Notes: generated by a model from the sequence alone, not told the origin. Counted from the first letter of the stretch, positions 6,654 through 16,718 are shown. The stretch is 36,686 bases of DNA from DASRTE01 sp035316885 (GCA_035316885.1 DATHII010000007.1:1-36686), one strand, 5' to 3'. Made by a program: numbers and translations.

Positions 6654-9080
6654 TCAGAGCAGGCCGCGCTTCTGCATCTGGGTCCACAGGATCCAACCGG
6701 GCACGATCGGCAACCAGAACGACACGATCCGGAACAACAGCACGGCGGAGACGGCTACCCCGGTGCCGACACCGATCGCGGTGAGGCCGGCGGTCAGTGC
6801 AGCCTCGACGGCACCGAGCCCGCCCGGCGTGGGGACGGCGGTACCGACCGTGTTGCCGACGAGTTGCACCACGGCGAGCGCGGCGACGTTGACGTCGGCG
6901 CCGAGTGCCTGGAGCGAGGCGTAGAAGCAGAAGACCAGCGCGGCGGCCTGGAGCACGATCCCGCCCGCGGCCTCGCCGAGCTTGCGGGGGTTTCCGAGCA
7001 CGTCGAGCAGGCGTGGCAGCCCGCGCCCGGCGAACTCCTGCCACAGCGCGCGTGCCCGGCTCCGGATCGGCGGCATGAGCAGGAGCAGAGCGGCGAGCAG
7101 GATGACCCCGCCGATGATCGCGAGCGTGGTCGGCGACGGATCGAGGCCCGCTGCGGCGGACGACCCGGTGGCGATTCCCAGCACGATGATCAGCGGGATC
7201 GAGATGGCGACGTTGCCGACCTGGTTGGCGGCAACGCTTGCCGCGGCGAGCGGTCCGGCCACGCCGGCACGGGTCAGCAGCCGGATGTTGATCGCGGCGT
7301 TGCCCACCGTCGCCGGTGCGATCAGGCGGACGAAGCCGAGCGATACCTGGGCGCAGAAGGTGCGCCAGAACGGCACTCGCTCGGGGACGAACCCGAGTAG
7401 CGCCCAGGTGGCTCCGACGAAGCTCAACGTCATCGACGCGACTGCGACTCCCACCCACCCCCACTGGACCTCGGAGATCAGTGAGCCGAGCGGGGCCTCG
7501 GCGAGCTGCGCGCCGACGAGGTAGACGGCGACGACGGCTCCGACCCCGGTCAGCAGCGACAACGGGCGGAGGCGCTCGACACGGATGACCTCGGACTCCG
7601 TCACGTCGGCCCGCGCGATGACGCGGTCGCGCAACTGGCTGAGCAGGGTGCGCCGGCTCTTGAGGCCCCGGCGGGTTATGCGGGCGAGTGCGATCGGCTG
7701 CAGCAGCGGGACAGCGGCGGCCACCCGGGCGGGGCCGAGCACGTCGAAGGCGGTGGCGACGGCTCGTTCGGCTCCGACGACCAGGCCGACCGCGACCAGC
7801 GCCTGGGCCAGGTCGACCCGCAACGCCACATCGGGTGCGGCGATCTCTCCGCCGGACGGGTTGAGGAGCCAAACCTGACCGTCGTCGCCGACGAGGATGG
7901 ACCGCCCGGACAGCCGCCGATGGGCGACCTGATTCTCGTGCAGCCTCTTCAACTGCTTCCACAGGTCGTGCAGCATTCCGTCGGTGATCTCGTTCGCCGA
8001 CACGTCGGCGAGCGGCCGTCCCGGAATGTGGTCGAACACGAGGGCGACCGCATCGGAGCCGACCTTGAGAGCCTTGCGAAGCCGTGGGGTCCGCGCACCC
8101 GCCTCTCTGACTGCCAGAGAGAGCAGGGCCGCCTGGTCGAGGGCCGCGCGCATGGCGACGGCCTCGCGGGGCAGCACCTCCTGCCGGGTGCGGACCTGCG
8201 CGATCAACCGGCCCAGGATGCCCGCGCCCTCGTTCTCCCGGTCCAGCACCAGCACTCCCAGTGGGCCGCCTCCGGTCTCGACGACGTAGCGGCGGTGCTG
8301 GTCGACCTCGTCGGCGCGGACGCTGCGCACGTCGTACGCCTCGGCCTGAAGCATGGCTGCGACGGTGCGGCCGTCCGGGGCGGTCGAGGGCCGGCCGCTG
8401 ACCAACCGCACGCCGAGGCCGACGAGGTGGCCGATGCCGATCGCAAGGGCGGTGCCCGCGACCGAGGCGTTGCCGTTGAGCAGGCCGACCGCGAGGCTCG
8501 CACTGATCGCGAACAGCGCGGCCTGACGGACCAGTTTCATGTCCAGCCAGGCGGTCACGGTGGTGATCGCGACGAGCAGGGCGGGGTAGGGAGGTACTGG
8601 TCCGGCGGTTTCGTCGGTCACGACGTCGGCCGGGTCGGTAGGCATGAACGACGCCGTGCCGAACGCCTCGGCGAGCACATCGGGTGCCGCGTTGATCAGC
8701 CAGAGCGAGACCAACGCGGCGACGACGGCGGCGACGATGCCGGCGACGAGGACCTCCACCGTGGTTCGCAGCCGGCCGCGCACCATGAGCAGTACGACCA
8801 GCAGGGGTGGGAGGATCACGCCGACCAGGCTGGCTGCCCACGCCAGGATCTGTATGAGCCCGCCCGGCACTCGCCTGCCGAGCTCTTCGAGGTCTTCGCC
8901 GAGCCCGGTCAGCGTCTGCGCGGCGACGATCGCCAGTCCGACGATCGCGGCGACGCCGGCGACAGTGAGGATCAGCCGGACGATGTCCATCGGCCGGCGG
9001 GCACGCCGAGGGAGCGGAGGCTCCTCGACCGGGATATCCCGGACCGGAATCCGCGTTGCCGCCACGTCGGTGTCCGCCAT
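6654..9080 (-). CDS. Lysylphosphatidylglycerol synthase-type membrane protein with kinase-like segment
   Basis: An 808-residue polytopic membrane protein. After a Pro/Arg-rich cytoplasmic start, several hydrophobic segments (about residues 30-230) are followed by a soluble segment (~230-470) resembling a kinase fold: LRKALKVGSDAVALVFDHIPGRPL, then VAHRRLSGRSILVGDDGQVW LLNPSGG. The C-terminal ~330 residues are a membrane domain of the LPG-synthase TM family (PF03706 type), with conserved-looking FVRLIAPATVGNAAINIRLL and VPTPGGLGAVEAALTAGL. There is no C-terminal lysyl-transferase domain, so lipid lysinylation is not implied; glycan or lipid handling is a guess. In the kinase-like part HRD reads HRR and DFG reads NPSG, so it looks catalytically dead. 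ATG 9080 is preferred (AACGAT 8 nt upstream); ATG 9098 is an alternative. Confidence 0.8.
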   Translation of the reverse strand: MADTDVAATRIPVRDIPVEEPPLPRRARRPMDIVRLILTVAGVAAIVGLAIVAAQTLTGLGEDLEELGRRVPGGLIQILAWAASLVGVILPPLLVVLLMVRGRLRTTVEVLVAGIVAAVVAALVSLWLINAAPDVLAEAFGTASFMPTDPADVVTDETAGPVPPYPALLVAITTVTAWLDMKLVRQAALFAISASLAVGLLNGNASVAGTALAIGIGHLVGLGVRLVSGRPSTAPDGRTVAAMLQAEAYDVRSVRADEVDQHRRYVVETGGGPLGVLVLDRENEGAGILGRLIAQVRTRQEVLPREAVAMRAALDQAALLSLAVREAGARTPRLRKALKVGSDAVALVFDHIPGRPLADVSANEITDGMLHDLWKQLKRLHENQVAHRRLSGRSILVGDDGQVWLLNPSGGEIAAPDVALRVDLAQALVAVGLVVGAERAVATAFDVLGPARVAAAVPLLQPIALARITRRGLKSRRTLLSQLRDRVIARADVTESEVIRVERLRPLSLLTGVGAVVAVYLVGAQLAEAPLGSLISEVQWGWVGVAVASMTLSFVGATWALLGFVPERVPFWRTFCAQVSLGFVRLIAPATVGNAAINIRLLTRAGVAGPLAAASVAANQVGNVAISIPLIIVLGIATGSSAAAGLDPSPTTLAIIGGVILLAALLLLMPPIRSRARALWQEFAGRGLPRLLDVLGNPRKLGEAAGGIVLQAAALVFCFYASLQALGADVNVAALAVVQLVGNTVGTAVPTPGGLGAVEAALTAGLTAIGVGTGVAVSAVLLFRIVSFWLPIVPGWILWTQMQKRGLL

Positions 9081-9173
9081 CGACCTCGATCGTTCCATGC
9101 CGGGCCGCGCTCAGCACCGACCACTGTGCGGCCGGGACCCGCGTGGCGTGACCCCACGGGGCACGATAGCCGC

Positions 9174-9482
9174 GTGGACGACGAGTACGTCGAGGCCGTA
9201 CTGAGCCTGGTCGAGCGGATCCCGATCGGACGGGTCATGGCGTACGGCGCGGTCGCCGAGGTGGTGGGGGAGTCGCTGGCGCGTGGGGGGCCTCGCCTGG
9301 TCGGCGCCGTCATGGCCGCCTACGGCGGTGCGGTGCCGTGGTGGCGGGTGGTGACGGCCTCCGGACGGCTTCCGCCGGGCAACGAGGTCGCCGCGCTGCG
9401 CGAGTTGGCCGCGGAGGGTTGCCCGTTGAGTTCCGACGGCACCCGCGTGGATGTCCGGCGCGCCGCATGGCACCCCGACTGA
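9174..9482 (+). CDS. Alkyltransferase-like (MGMT-fold) DNA repair protein
   Basis: A 102-residue protein consisting only of the DNA-binding domain of O6-alkylguanine-DNA alkyltransferases: IPIGRVMAYGAVAEVVG (winged helix with the Arg finger region) and PWWRVV (55-60). In active alkyltransferases the motif is PCHRV with the acceptor Cys. Here Cys is Trp, which defines the ATL class that binds alkylated bases without repairing them and hands them to nucleotide excision repair. GTG 9174 is used; CACGAT lies six nt upstream, suggesting a leaderless transcript diverging from the membrane-protein gene. It precedes adnAB, as in mycobacteria. Confidence 0.88.
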   Translation: MDDEYVEAVLSLVERIPIGRVMAYGAVAEVVGESLARGGPRLVGAVMAAYGGAVPWWRVVTASGRLPPGNEVAALRELAAEGCPLSSDGTRVDVRRAAWHPD

Positions 9483-9596
9483 TGGCGAACGCGACCACGG
9501 CCCCAACACCACGGTCGACCCGCGAAGTGCCGGCTCGACGGCGCCGGTGTCCGCCCGTCGTGGTGGGATGACGGCGTTCCGACGACATCTGGGGGT

Positions 9597-12500
9597 GTGG
9601 TGAAGCGGCCGGACGTCCGTCTCGTGCGAACGCCGCGCGAACCGGTGTCCGCCCCCACGCTCGACGCGGCGCAGCGTGCGGTCGTCGACCATCGCGGTGG
9701 CCCGCTGCTGGTCCTCGCCGGGCCCGGCACGGGCAAGACCACGACGCTGGTCGAGGCGGTGGTCGACCGGGTCGAGCGCGACGGTGTCGATCCAGAACAC
9801 GTCCTCGCACTCACCTTCAGCCGCCGCGCCGCGGACGAGCTGCGGCAGCGGATCGCCGGGCGGCTCGCCCGCACGGTACGCGAGCCGCTGGCCCGCACGT
9901 TCCACTCCTACGCGTTCGGGCTGCTGCGCCGTGAGGCGGTCCTGCGCGGTGAGCCGGCACCGCGGCTGCTCACCGGTGCCGAGCAGGACCTGCTGATCCG
10001 CGAGCTGCTCCGTGGCGACGTCGAAGAGCTCGGTGCCGACTACTGGCCCGGGCGCCTGCATCCGGCGCTGACCACCCGCGGCTTCGCCGAGGAGCTGCGC
10101 GATCTGCTCATGCGCGCGGTCGAGCGAGGAGTCGGCCCGGACGAGCTGGAAGCGCTCGGTTGCCGGCACGGACGCGACGACTGGACGGCTGTCGCCCGCT
10201 TCACCCGGCAGTACGCCGGGGTCACGGGTCTGCGGCAGCCACCGGCGTACGACCCCGCCGAGCTGGTCCGGGCGGCGGTCGACCTGCTGCGCGACGACGC
10301 CGGGCTGCTCGCACGCGAGCGCGACGCCCGCGCCTTCGTCGTCGTCGACGAGTACCAGGACTCCGACCCGGCGCAGGAAGAGCTGCTCTCCCTGCTCGCC
10401 GGCGGCGGCCGCGACCTGGTCGCCGTCGGCGACCCGGACCAGTCCATCTACGCGTTCCGTGGTGCCGAGGTCGAGGGCATCCGGCGATTCCCTGACCGGT
10501 TCCCGACCGCCGACGGCTCGCCCGCTCCGGTCGTCGCGCTCGACGTGTCGCGCCGGTCCGGACCGGTCCTGCTCGCGGCCACCCGCCGGGTCGCCGCCCG
10601 GATGGGCGGCCCTCGCGAACACCGCCTGCTGATACCCGGCGACCAGGGTGCGGCGGGGGAGATGTCCGTCCATGTCCTGTCCAGCGCGAGTCAGGAAGCG
10701 GCGTTCGTTGCGGGCCGGTTGAGAGAGGCCCACCTGCTCGGTGGCGTGCCCTGGGGGTCGATGGCGGTGCTGGTGCGGACGGCAGCGGCGCTGCCCGTGC
10801 TGCGCCGCGGCCTGGCCGCAGCCGGCGTACCGGTCGCGGTCCGGATCGACGAGGTGCCGCTGGTCGAACAACCACCGGTGCGCGCGCTGCTCGACCTCCT
10901 GGCGGTGGCCACCGGTCGCCCAATCGACCCCGACCTCGCGTTTTCACTGGTCACGGGTCCGCTGGGAGGTGCCGACCAGCTGGCGCTGCGTCACCTGCGC
11001 CAAGAGTTGCGGGCCCACGAGCTCGCTACCGGTGGCGGCCGCACGTCGGCCGATCTGCTCGTCGAGGCGCTGGAGCAACCCGCCATGCTGGCGCCGCTGC
11101 ACCCACGAGCCGTCGCACCGGCCGTCCGGATGGGTCGGCTGGTGGGCGCGGCCGGTGCGGCGGCGGGCAAGGCCGGGTCCACGGCCGAGGACGTGCTGTG
11201 GGCGGTGTGGTCCGCGACCGGCTTGTCCGCCCGGTGGTCGGCAGCGGCGTTGGCGGGCGGACCGGCCGCCTCGTCCGCCGACCGCGACCTCGATGCCGTG
11301 GTGGCGCTGTTCGACGCGGTCGCCCGGTTCGTCGACCGCCTGCCCGGCGAGGGGCCGGACGGGTTCCTCGAGCACCTGCGCGGTCAGCAGATCCCGGCCG
11401 ACACCATGTCCGTCGGCGCGCCGGCAGGTCCGGCCGTTCAGCTCATGACCGCTCATGCGGCCAAGGGGCTGGAGTGGGACGTCGTGGCGGTGACCGGTGT
11501 GCAGGAGGGGGTCTGGCCCGATCTGCGCGTGCGCGGCGGCATGCTCGGTACCGAAACCCTCGTCGACCTCGTCGCCGGCCGGCCCGACTCGCCGGTTGCG
11601 CGGCAGAGTGCGCGGCTGGCCGAGGAACGGCGGCTGTTCTACGTCGCAGCGTCGCGGGCCCGGCGAACGCTTCTGGTCACGGCTGTCGCCGCCGAGGACA
11701 CGCAGCCCTCACGCTTCCTCGACGACCTCGACCCGCTCGCGGCGCACACGACAGGCGACCGCCCGATCGAGCGGGTACCCAGAGGGCTCGACCTCCCGTC
11801 ACTGGTCGCCGAGCTTCGCCGCGTGGTGTGCGACCCCCTGCAGGAATCCTCCCGGCGGCGCGGAGCTGCGCGACAGCTCGCCAGGTTGTCGGCCGACGGT
11901 GTCCGCGGCGCCGACTCCGATCAGTGGTACGGCTTGGGAGCCGTATCCGACCCCGCCCCGTTGCGCGCTCCGGGCGAACCCGTCCGGGTCTCACCGTCGA
12001 AGGTCGACGAGTTCGACCGCTGCGAGCTCCGGTGGCTGCTCAAGGCGTGCGGCGCCACCGACACCGACACCACGCGTGCCGGTGTCGGCGCACTGGTCCA
12101 CGACCTCGCCGAGCAGGCGGCCACGTACGACTGGTCGGACGTGCAACTGCTCGCGGAGTTCGACCGCCGCTGGCCCACCGTCGGTCTCGGAGACGGGTGG
12201 GTGGGACGGCGCGAGCACGACCGGGTCCGACCCATGGTCGAGAGGCTGGGGCGCTGGCTCCACGACAACCCGCGGGTCGTCGTTGCTGTTGAGGCGCCGT
12301 TCGACGTCGAGATCGGGCGAGCCCGCCTGGTGGGCCGCGTCGACCGCCTCGAGCGCGACGGGCAGGGCCGCCTGGTCGTCGTCGACCTCAAGACCGGCAG
12401 GTCAGTAGTCAGGGATGACGACCTCGCGGTCCACCCTCAGCTCGCCGTCTACCAGCTCGCGGTCGAACACGGCGGCTTCGACGAGCTGGCCGCGGCCGAG

Positions 12501-12740
12501 CGCCGGTCCGGCGGCGCGAGCCTGGTCCAACTCGGCGCGACCAAGGGTGCCGCGCGCGAGCAGGTGCAGGCGCCGCTGGCCGAGGCCGCCGATCCCGGCT
12601 GGGCCGGCGATCTGCTCGCCCGGACGGCCGACGGGATGGCCGGTGCGGTCTTCCGGGCCGAGCGCACCAACTGGTGCGGCTTCTGCCCCGCCCGCCCGTC
12701 CTGCCCGGCCCATCCCGAAGGCGCGCAGGTGACACCGTGA
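9597..12740 (+). CDS. adnA: AdnA helicase-nuclease subunit
   Basis: A 1047-residue UvrD-like superfamily 1 helicase with a C-terminal RecB-type nuclease, the first subunit of AdnAB, which resects DNA double-strand breaks in actinobacteria. Visible motifs: GPGTGKTTT (~42-50), VVVDEYQDSDPAQEE (~250), GDPDQSIYAFRGA, TAHAAKGLEWDVV, VAASRARRTLL. The nuclease has VDLKTGRS (~Asp930, Lys932), and a likely 4Fe-4S clamp formed by Cys809 (DRCELRW) with Cys1027, Cys1030 and Cys1036 (CX2CX5C) near the end, as in AddB-like nucleases. The start is GTG 9597 or 9600 next to GGGGGT. Its TGA overlaps the adnB GTG by four bases, indicating translational coupling. AdnA and AdnB lengths match the mycobacterial proteins. 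Confidence 0.93.
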   Translation: MVKRPDVRLVRTPREPVSAPTLDAAQRAVVDHRGGPLLVLAGPGTGKTTTLVEAVVDRVERDGVDPEHVLALTFSRRAADELRQRIAGRLARTVREPLARTFHSYAFGLLRREAVLRGEPAPRLLTGAEQDLLIRELLRGDVEELGADYWPGRLHPALTTRGFAEELRDLLMRAVERGVGPDELEALGCRHGRDDWTAVARFTRQYAGVTGLRQPPAYDPAELVRAAVDLLRDDAGLLARERDARAFVVVDEYQDSDPAQEELLSLLAGGGRDLVAVGDPDQSIYAFRGAEVEGIRRFPDRFPTADGSPAPVVALDVSRRSGPVLLAATRRVAARMGGPREHRLLIPGDQGAAGEMSVHVLSSASQEAAFVAGRLREAHLLGGVPWGSMAVLVRTAAALPVLRRGLAAAGVPVAVRIDEVPLVEQPPVRALLDLLAVATGRPIDPDLAFSLVTGPLGGADQLALRHLRQELRAHELATGGGRTSADLLVEALEQPAMLAPLHPRAVAPAVRMGRLVGAAGAAAGKAGSTAEDVLWAVWSATGLSARWSAAALAGGPAASSADRDLDAVVALFDAVARFVDRLPGEGPDGFLEHLRGQQIPADTMSVGAPAGPAVQLMTAHAAKGLEWDVVAVTGVQEGVWPDLRVRGGMLGTETLVDLVAGRPDSPVARQSARLAEERRLFYVAASRARRTLLVTAVAAEDTQPSRFLDDLDPLAAHTTGDRPIERVPRGLDLPSLVAELRRVVCDPLQESSRRRGAARQLARLSADGVRGADSDQWYGLGAVSDPAPLRAPGEPVRVSPSKVDEFDRCELRWLLKACGATDTDTTRAGVGALVHDLAEQAATYDWSDVQLLAEFDRRWPTVGLGDGWVGRREHDRVRPMVERLGRWLHDNPRVVVAVEAPFDVEIGRARLVGRVDRLERDGQGRLVVVDLKTGRSVVRDDDLAVHPQLAVYQLAVEHGGFDELAAAERRSGGASLVQLGATKGAAREQVQAPLAEAADPGWAGDLLARTADGMAGAVFRAERTNWCGFCPARPSCPAHPEGAQVTP

Positions 12741-15700
12741 TTCTCACACCAGCTCAGCTGGCCGCGCGGCTCCGGCAACCGCCACCCACGGCCGAGCAGG
12801 CGGCCGCCATCGCGGCACCGCTCGCGCCCGGCGTCGTGGTCGCCGGCGCGGGGTCCGGCAAGACCGAAACCATGGCTGCTCGAGTCGTCTGGCTGGTCGC
12901 GTCCGGTCAGGTCCGGCCCGAGCAGGTGCTCGGCCTGACGTTCACCCGCAAGGCCGCCCGCGAACTGGCCGCGCGGATCCGCCGCCGCCTCGGCCAGCTC
13001 GCAGCCCGGGGTGTGCTCGACGCCGTACTCGAGGCAGACCCGACCGTGCTCGACGGCGAGCCCACAGTGGTCACCTACGACGCGCTGGCGGGTCGGATCG
13101 TCGGCGAACACGCGCTGCGCCTCGGCCGCGAGCCCGCCGCCCGGCTGGTCACCGAGGCGGTGGCGTGGCAGTACGCCACCAGGGTGGTCGAGGCGTACGC
13201 AGGCGAGATGGACCATGTCACCCATGCGCCGTCTACGGTGGCCGAGCAGGTGCTCGCCCTGCACGGCGACCTGTCCGGGCACCTGGTCGAGCCGGCCCGA
13301 CTCGCCGACATCGCCCGCGGACTTCGGGCCGAGGTCGACGCGCTGCCGACGGTGCCCGGGATGCGCGGGCCGTACTACCAGGAAGTCCGCGACGCCTTGG
13401 CGGTCCAGGACGCCAGAGCGCAGATCGTGCCCCTCGTCGACGCGTTCCGCGTCGTCAAGCGGGCGAACGAGGTCGTCGACTTCGGCGACCGGGCCGAGCT
13501 GGCCGCCCGGCTCGCCGTCGAGTTCCCCGAGGTCGGTGCGGGCGAGCGCGAGCGGTTCTCCGTCGTCCTGCTCGATGAGTACCAAGACACCAGCCATGCC
13601 CAGTTGGTGCTGCTGCGCTCGCTGTTCGGCAACGGGCACCCGGTCACTGCGGTCGGCGACCCGTGCCAGTCGATCTACGGGTGGCGGGGCGCCAGCGCCG
13701 GCACGCTGACCGCGTTCCGGCGAGAGTTCCGAACCCGAACCGGCGAGGACGCTGGGCAGGGCTCGTTGACGACGAGCTTCCGCAACGGCGCGCGGATCCT
13801 CGCCGTGGCCAACCGGCTGGCCGAGCCGTTGCGGTCCGAGGGTCTCGACGTTCCGGTGCTCACGTCGTTCGCCGGCCGGGCCGGCGGAGACGTCGTCGCG
13901 TCGCTGTACCTCACCGCCGACGACGAGGCCGCCGATATCGCCCGGCGGGCCCGAGCATTCTGGTACGTGGCGCCTGAAGGGCGCTCCGCCGCCGTGCTGG
14001 TCCGCAACCGGTCCCAGATCCCGCGGATCGAGACCGCGTTGCGGGTGGCCGGCCTACCGGTGCAGGTGGTCGGCGTCGGCGGTCTGCTCGCCACCCCGGA
14101 GGTCGGCGACATCGTCGCGACCCTCCGAGTGCTCGCCGACCCCGCACGTGGCGACGCCCTCATGCGCCTGCTGACCGGCGCGCGCTGGCGCATCGGTCCC
14201 CGCGACCTCGACGCCCTCGCCCGCTGGTCGCGTCGCCTCGTTCGCGGTGCCGACGCTGCGGACGTCGACCCAGACGAGGTCGACGACCGCAGCATCGTCG
14301 ACGCACTCGACTCGCTGCCGCGCGACGGCTGGTTCTCCGCCGACGGCGGGCTCCGGCTCGCGGCGCTGTCCGGCGAGCTGCGCGCACTGCGGAGACGGGC
14401 CGGCCAACCCCTGCCCGACCTCGTCCACGACGTCGAACGCACGCTCGGCCTCGACGTCGAGGTCGCGGCCCGCGCCGGCCCCGGTGGCCGTGTCAACCTC
14501 GACCGCTTCCTCGATGTCGTGGCCGAGTTCGCCGCGTCGGGTGAGGCGCCGACCCTGTCGGCCTTCCTGGCCTATCTCGATGCCGCCGAGACCGCCGAGC
14601 GGGGCCTGCGTCCGGGAGAGGTCGAGGTTGTCGGCGACCACGTCCAGGTGCTGACCGTGCATGGCGCCAAGGGGCTCGAATGGGACGCTGTGTTCGTCGC
14701 CGGACTGGTCGACGGCGTGTTCCCCGCCGGTCACGCAAACGACCGGGCGTGGCTGGGCAAGCCGGGAGAGCTGCCATATCCGTTGCGCGGCGATGTCGCG
14801 GCGTTGCCGGGCTTCAGCCTCAGCAGCGCGGGCGATCAGCGGGAGGCCCGCGACGCGGTCCGGCGGTTCGCCCAGGAGTGCGGCCGGGCCGGCCGGCTCG
14901 AGGAGCGGCGGCTCGCCTACGTCGCAGCCACCCGCGCCCGCCGGCTGCTCGTCTGCACGGGTTATCGATGGGGCGACGGCAAGCTGGCACGGGTGCCGTC
15001 GGAGTTCCTCGGGGAGGTCCGCGAGGCTTGCGAGGCCGGCGCCGGCGAGGTCGGCATCTGGGTCGACGACCCGGGCGAGGCCAACCCGCTCGCCGACCTC
15101 GTCGACGACTTCCACTGGCCCTACGACCCGCTCGCCGGGCGGCGGGCCGCGGTCGAGGAGGGCGCCGCACTGGTCCGTGCGGCGGAGGAGAGCGGCGACG
15201 CCGCCGACCTGCTGGCCGAGGCCGAGATCATGGTGGCGGCGGCCGAGTGGGACGACGAGGTCAGGACGCTGCTCGCCGAGCGGGACCGGTCTGCCGCCGA
15301 GCGTGCGGTCGACGTCCCGCTGCCCGGGCATCTCTCCGTGTCCCGGCTGGTCCAGCTGCGCGATGACCCGCAGGCGCTGGCCCGTGACCTCAGGCGGCCG
15401 GTCCCCCGCCCGCCGGCGCCGCTGGCGCGTCGCGGCACGCTGTTCCATGCGTGGCTCGAATCGCGGTGGGGCAGTCCCCGGCTGCTCGACGTCGACGAGC
15501 TGCCCGGATCGGCCGACGAGGGAGCGGCCCACGACCGCGAGCTGGCGTCCCTCCAGGACGCCTTCCTCGCCTCGGAGTGGGCCGGCCGCACCCCCGTCGA
15601 GGTCGAGGCTCCGTTCGAGCTGTTGATCGCCGGCGTCCTGGTCCGCGGTCGGGTCGACGCCGTCTTCCCCACCGACGGCGACGGCGTCGAGGTGGTCGAC

Positions 15701-15928
15701 TGGAAGACCGGGCGGCCACCCCGTAGCCGCGCCGAGGAATCGGTGCGGGCGATCCAGCTTGCCGCCTACCGGCTGGCGTTCGCCCGCCTGCGCGGGCTGC
15801 CGCTCGCGCGGGTCGGGGCGGCGTTCCACCATGTCCGCGAGAACCTCACGCTGAGACCGGTCGACCTGCTCGACGAGGCGGCGCTCGAGGCGCTGGTCCA
15901 CTCCGTTCCGGTGGTCGAACCGGCCTGA
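12737..15928 (+). CDS. adnB: AdnB helicase-nuclease subunit
   Basis: A 1063-residue partner of AdnA. It has a complete UvrD-type motor: GAGSGKTET (~36-44), TFTRKAARELAARI, VLLDEYQDTSHAQ, GDPCQSIYGWRGAS, TTSFRNG, TVHGAKGLEWDAV and YVAATRARRLL. The C-terminal nuclease carries VDWKTGRPP (~Asp987) and AIQLAAYRLAF. Unlike AdnA, no Cys cluster brackets the nuclease. In mycobacterial AdnAB the B subunit motor drives translocation along 3'-5' DNA while both nucleases cut. The start GTG 12737 lies inside the adnA stop (GTGA), so expression should be stoichiometric. It converges with the following hydrolase gene, the two stops being 7 nt apart. Confidence 0.93.
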   Translation: MILTPAQLAARLRQPPPTAEQAAAIAAPLAPGVVVAGAGSGKTETMAARVVWLVASGQVRPEQVLGLTFTRKAARELAARIRRRLGQLAARGVLDAVLEADPTVLDGEPTVVTYDALAGRIVGEHALRLGREPAARLVTEAVAWQYATRVVEAYAGEMDHVTHAPSTVAEQVLALHGDLSGHLVEPARLADIARGLRAEVDALPTVPGMRGPYYQEVRDALAVQDARAQIVPLVDAFRVVKRANEVVDFGDRAELAARLAVEFPEVGAGERERFSVVLLDEYQDTSHAQLVLLRSLFGNGHPVTAVGDPCQSIYGWRGASAGTLTAFRREFRTRTGEDAGQGSLTTSFRNGARILAVANRLAEPLRSEGLDVPVLTSFAGRAGGDVVASLYLTADDEAADIARRARAFWYVAPEGRSAAVLVRNRSQIPRIETALRVAGLPVQVVGVGGLLATPEVGDIVATLRVLADPARGDALMRLLTGARWRIGPRDLDALARWSRRLVRGADAADVDPDEVDDRSIVDALDSLPRDGWFSADGGLRLAALSGELRALRRRAGQPLPDLVHDVERTLGLDVEVAARAGPGGRVNLDRFLDVVAEFAASGEAPTLSAFLAYLDAAETAERGLRPGEVEVVGDHVQVLTVHGAKGLEWDAVFVAGLVDGVFPAGHANDRAWLGKPGELPYPLRGDVAALPGFSLSSAGDQREARDAVRRFAQECGRAGRLEERRLAYVAATRARRLLVCTGYRWGDGKLARVPSEFLGEVREACEAGAGEVGIWVDDPGEANPLADLVDDFHWPYDPLAGRRAAVEEGAALVRAAEESGDAADLLAEAEIMVAAAEWDDEVRTLLAERDRSAAERAVDVPLPGHLSVSRLVQLRDDPQALARDLRRPVPRPPAPLARRGTLFHAWLESRWGSPRLLDVDELPGSADEGAAHDRELASLQDAFLASEWAGRTPVEVEAPFELLIAGVLVRGRVDAVFPTDGDGVEVVDWKTGRPPRSRAEESVRAIQLAAYRLAFARLRGLPLARVGAAFHHVRENLTLRPVDLLDEAALEALVHSVPVVEPA

Positions 15929-15935
15929 GCGCGGG

Positions 15936-16712
15936 TCAGAAGTCGACGTCGACGGTCAGTGCGGCGTGGTCCGAAACATCCAGGCGCCGTGCGGCGACGG
16001 CACGCACGGCGTCGGTCCCGATGCCGTGGCCGAGTATGTGGTCCCACTGGACGCGGGGTCGCCACGACGGGTACGTGGGCGCGCGGGCCAGCTCGGCCCA
16101 GCGGGTCAGGATCCCGGGCAGCCGTCCGGGCAGGTTGAGGTCGCCCAGCAGCAGCCGGGGCGGCGGCATCGTCGCCAACCACCGGGTCACTGTCAGCACC
16201 TGCCGCACGTTCCAGCCCGGCACGAACGAGAGGTGGGCGGTCGCGACCGTGAAGGGTCCGTCCGGTCCGACGACGACCGCCGCCAGGGCGACCCGGGGTT
16301 CGTCGGATACGCGGGTGAGCCCATGCTCGCCGGCGACGCGCAGCGGAAGCTTGACCGGTGCCGCGGGGAAGCTGTGGGCCTCCCACCGCAGCACCCGCAG
16401 CCGCGACACCAGGGCGATTCCGTATGCGGGTCCGGCCGTGTCACCGAGCGGGTCGGCCTGTGTCCAGCGGCCTTGCGGTGTACCGGCCAGCGCGGGTGCG
16501 AACCGCCACCACGGCGCGTCCAACTCGTCCGCGACCACGCCGGCCTGGTCGGCCTTTCCGCTGCGTGGCTGTCCCTTGTCGACCTCCTGGAGACCGAGCA
16601 CGTCGGCGTCCACTGCGACGGCGGCCGCACGGAGGTCGGACTCCCGGACCTGCCCGGTGTCGACCGCGAGGCCGTGCAGGAGGTTGACGGTGCCGAACCG
16701 CAACGTAACCAC
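15936..16712 (-). CDS. Endonuclease/exonuclease/phosphatase-family hydrolase
   Basis: A 258-residue metal-dependent hydrolase of the EEP fold. Motifs: an N-terminal FGTVNLLHG, catalytic Glu in VLGLQEVD, ATAHLSF, LLLGDLN (metal/nucleophile activation) and a final SDHAAL with the general His. Substrate (nucleic acid, phospholipid or inositol phosphate) cannot be told from sequence; no signal peptide is evident. GTG 16712 is chosen over GTG 16718 because TAGCCT lies exactly six nt before it. It reads away from deoD, which lies directly upstream on the same strand with 23 nt between them, so both independent and read-through transcription are possible. Confidence 0.85.
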   Translation of the reverse strand: MVTLRFGTVNLLHGLAVDTGQVRESDLRAAAVAVDADVLGLQEVDKGQPRSGKADQAGVVADELDAPWWRFAPALAGTPQGRWTQADPLGDTAGPAYGIALVSRLRVLRWEAHSFPAAPVKLPLRVAGEHGLTRVSDEPRVALAAVVVGPDGPFTVATAHLSFVPGWNVRQVLTVTRWLATMPPPRLLLGDLNLPGRLPGILTRWAELARAPTYPSWRPRVQWDHILGHGIGTDAVRAVAARRLDVSDHAALTVDVDF

Positions 16713-16718
16713 GACCAC

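Noticed and set aside
6586..9117. 843-codon minus-strand frame over the membrane-protein gene
   Set aside because: Arg/Pro-rich composition of a shifted frame. The overlapping frame carries clear membrane segments and family motifs.
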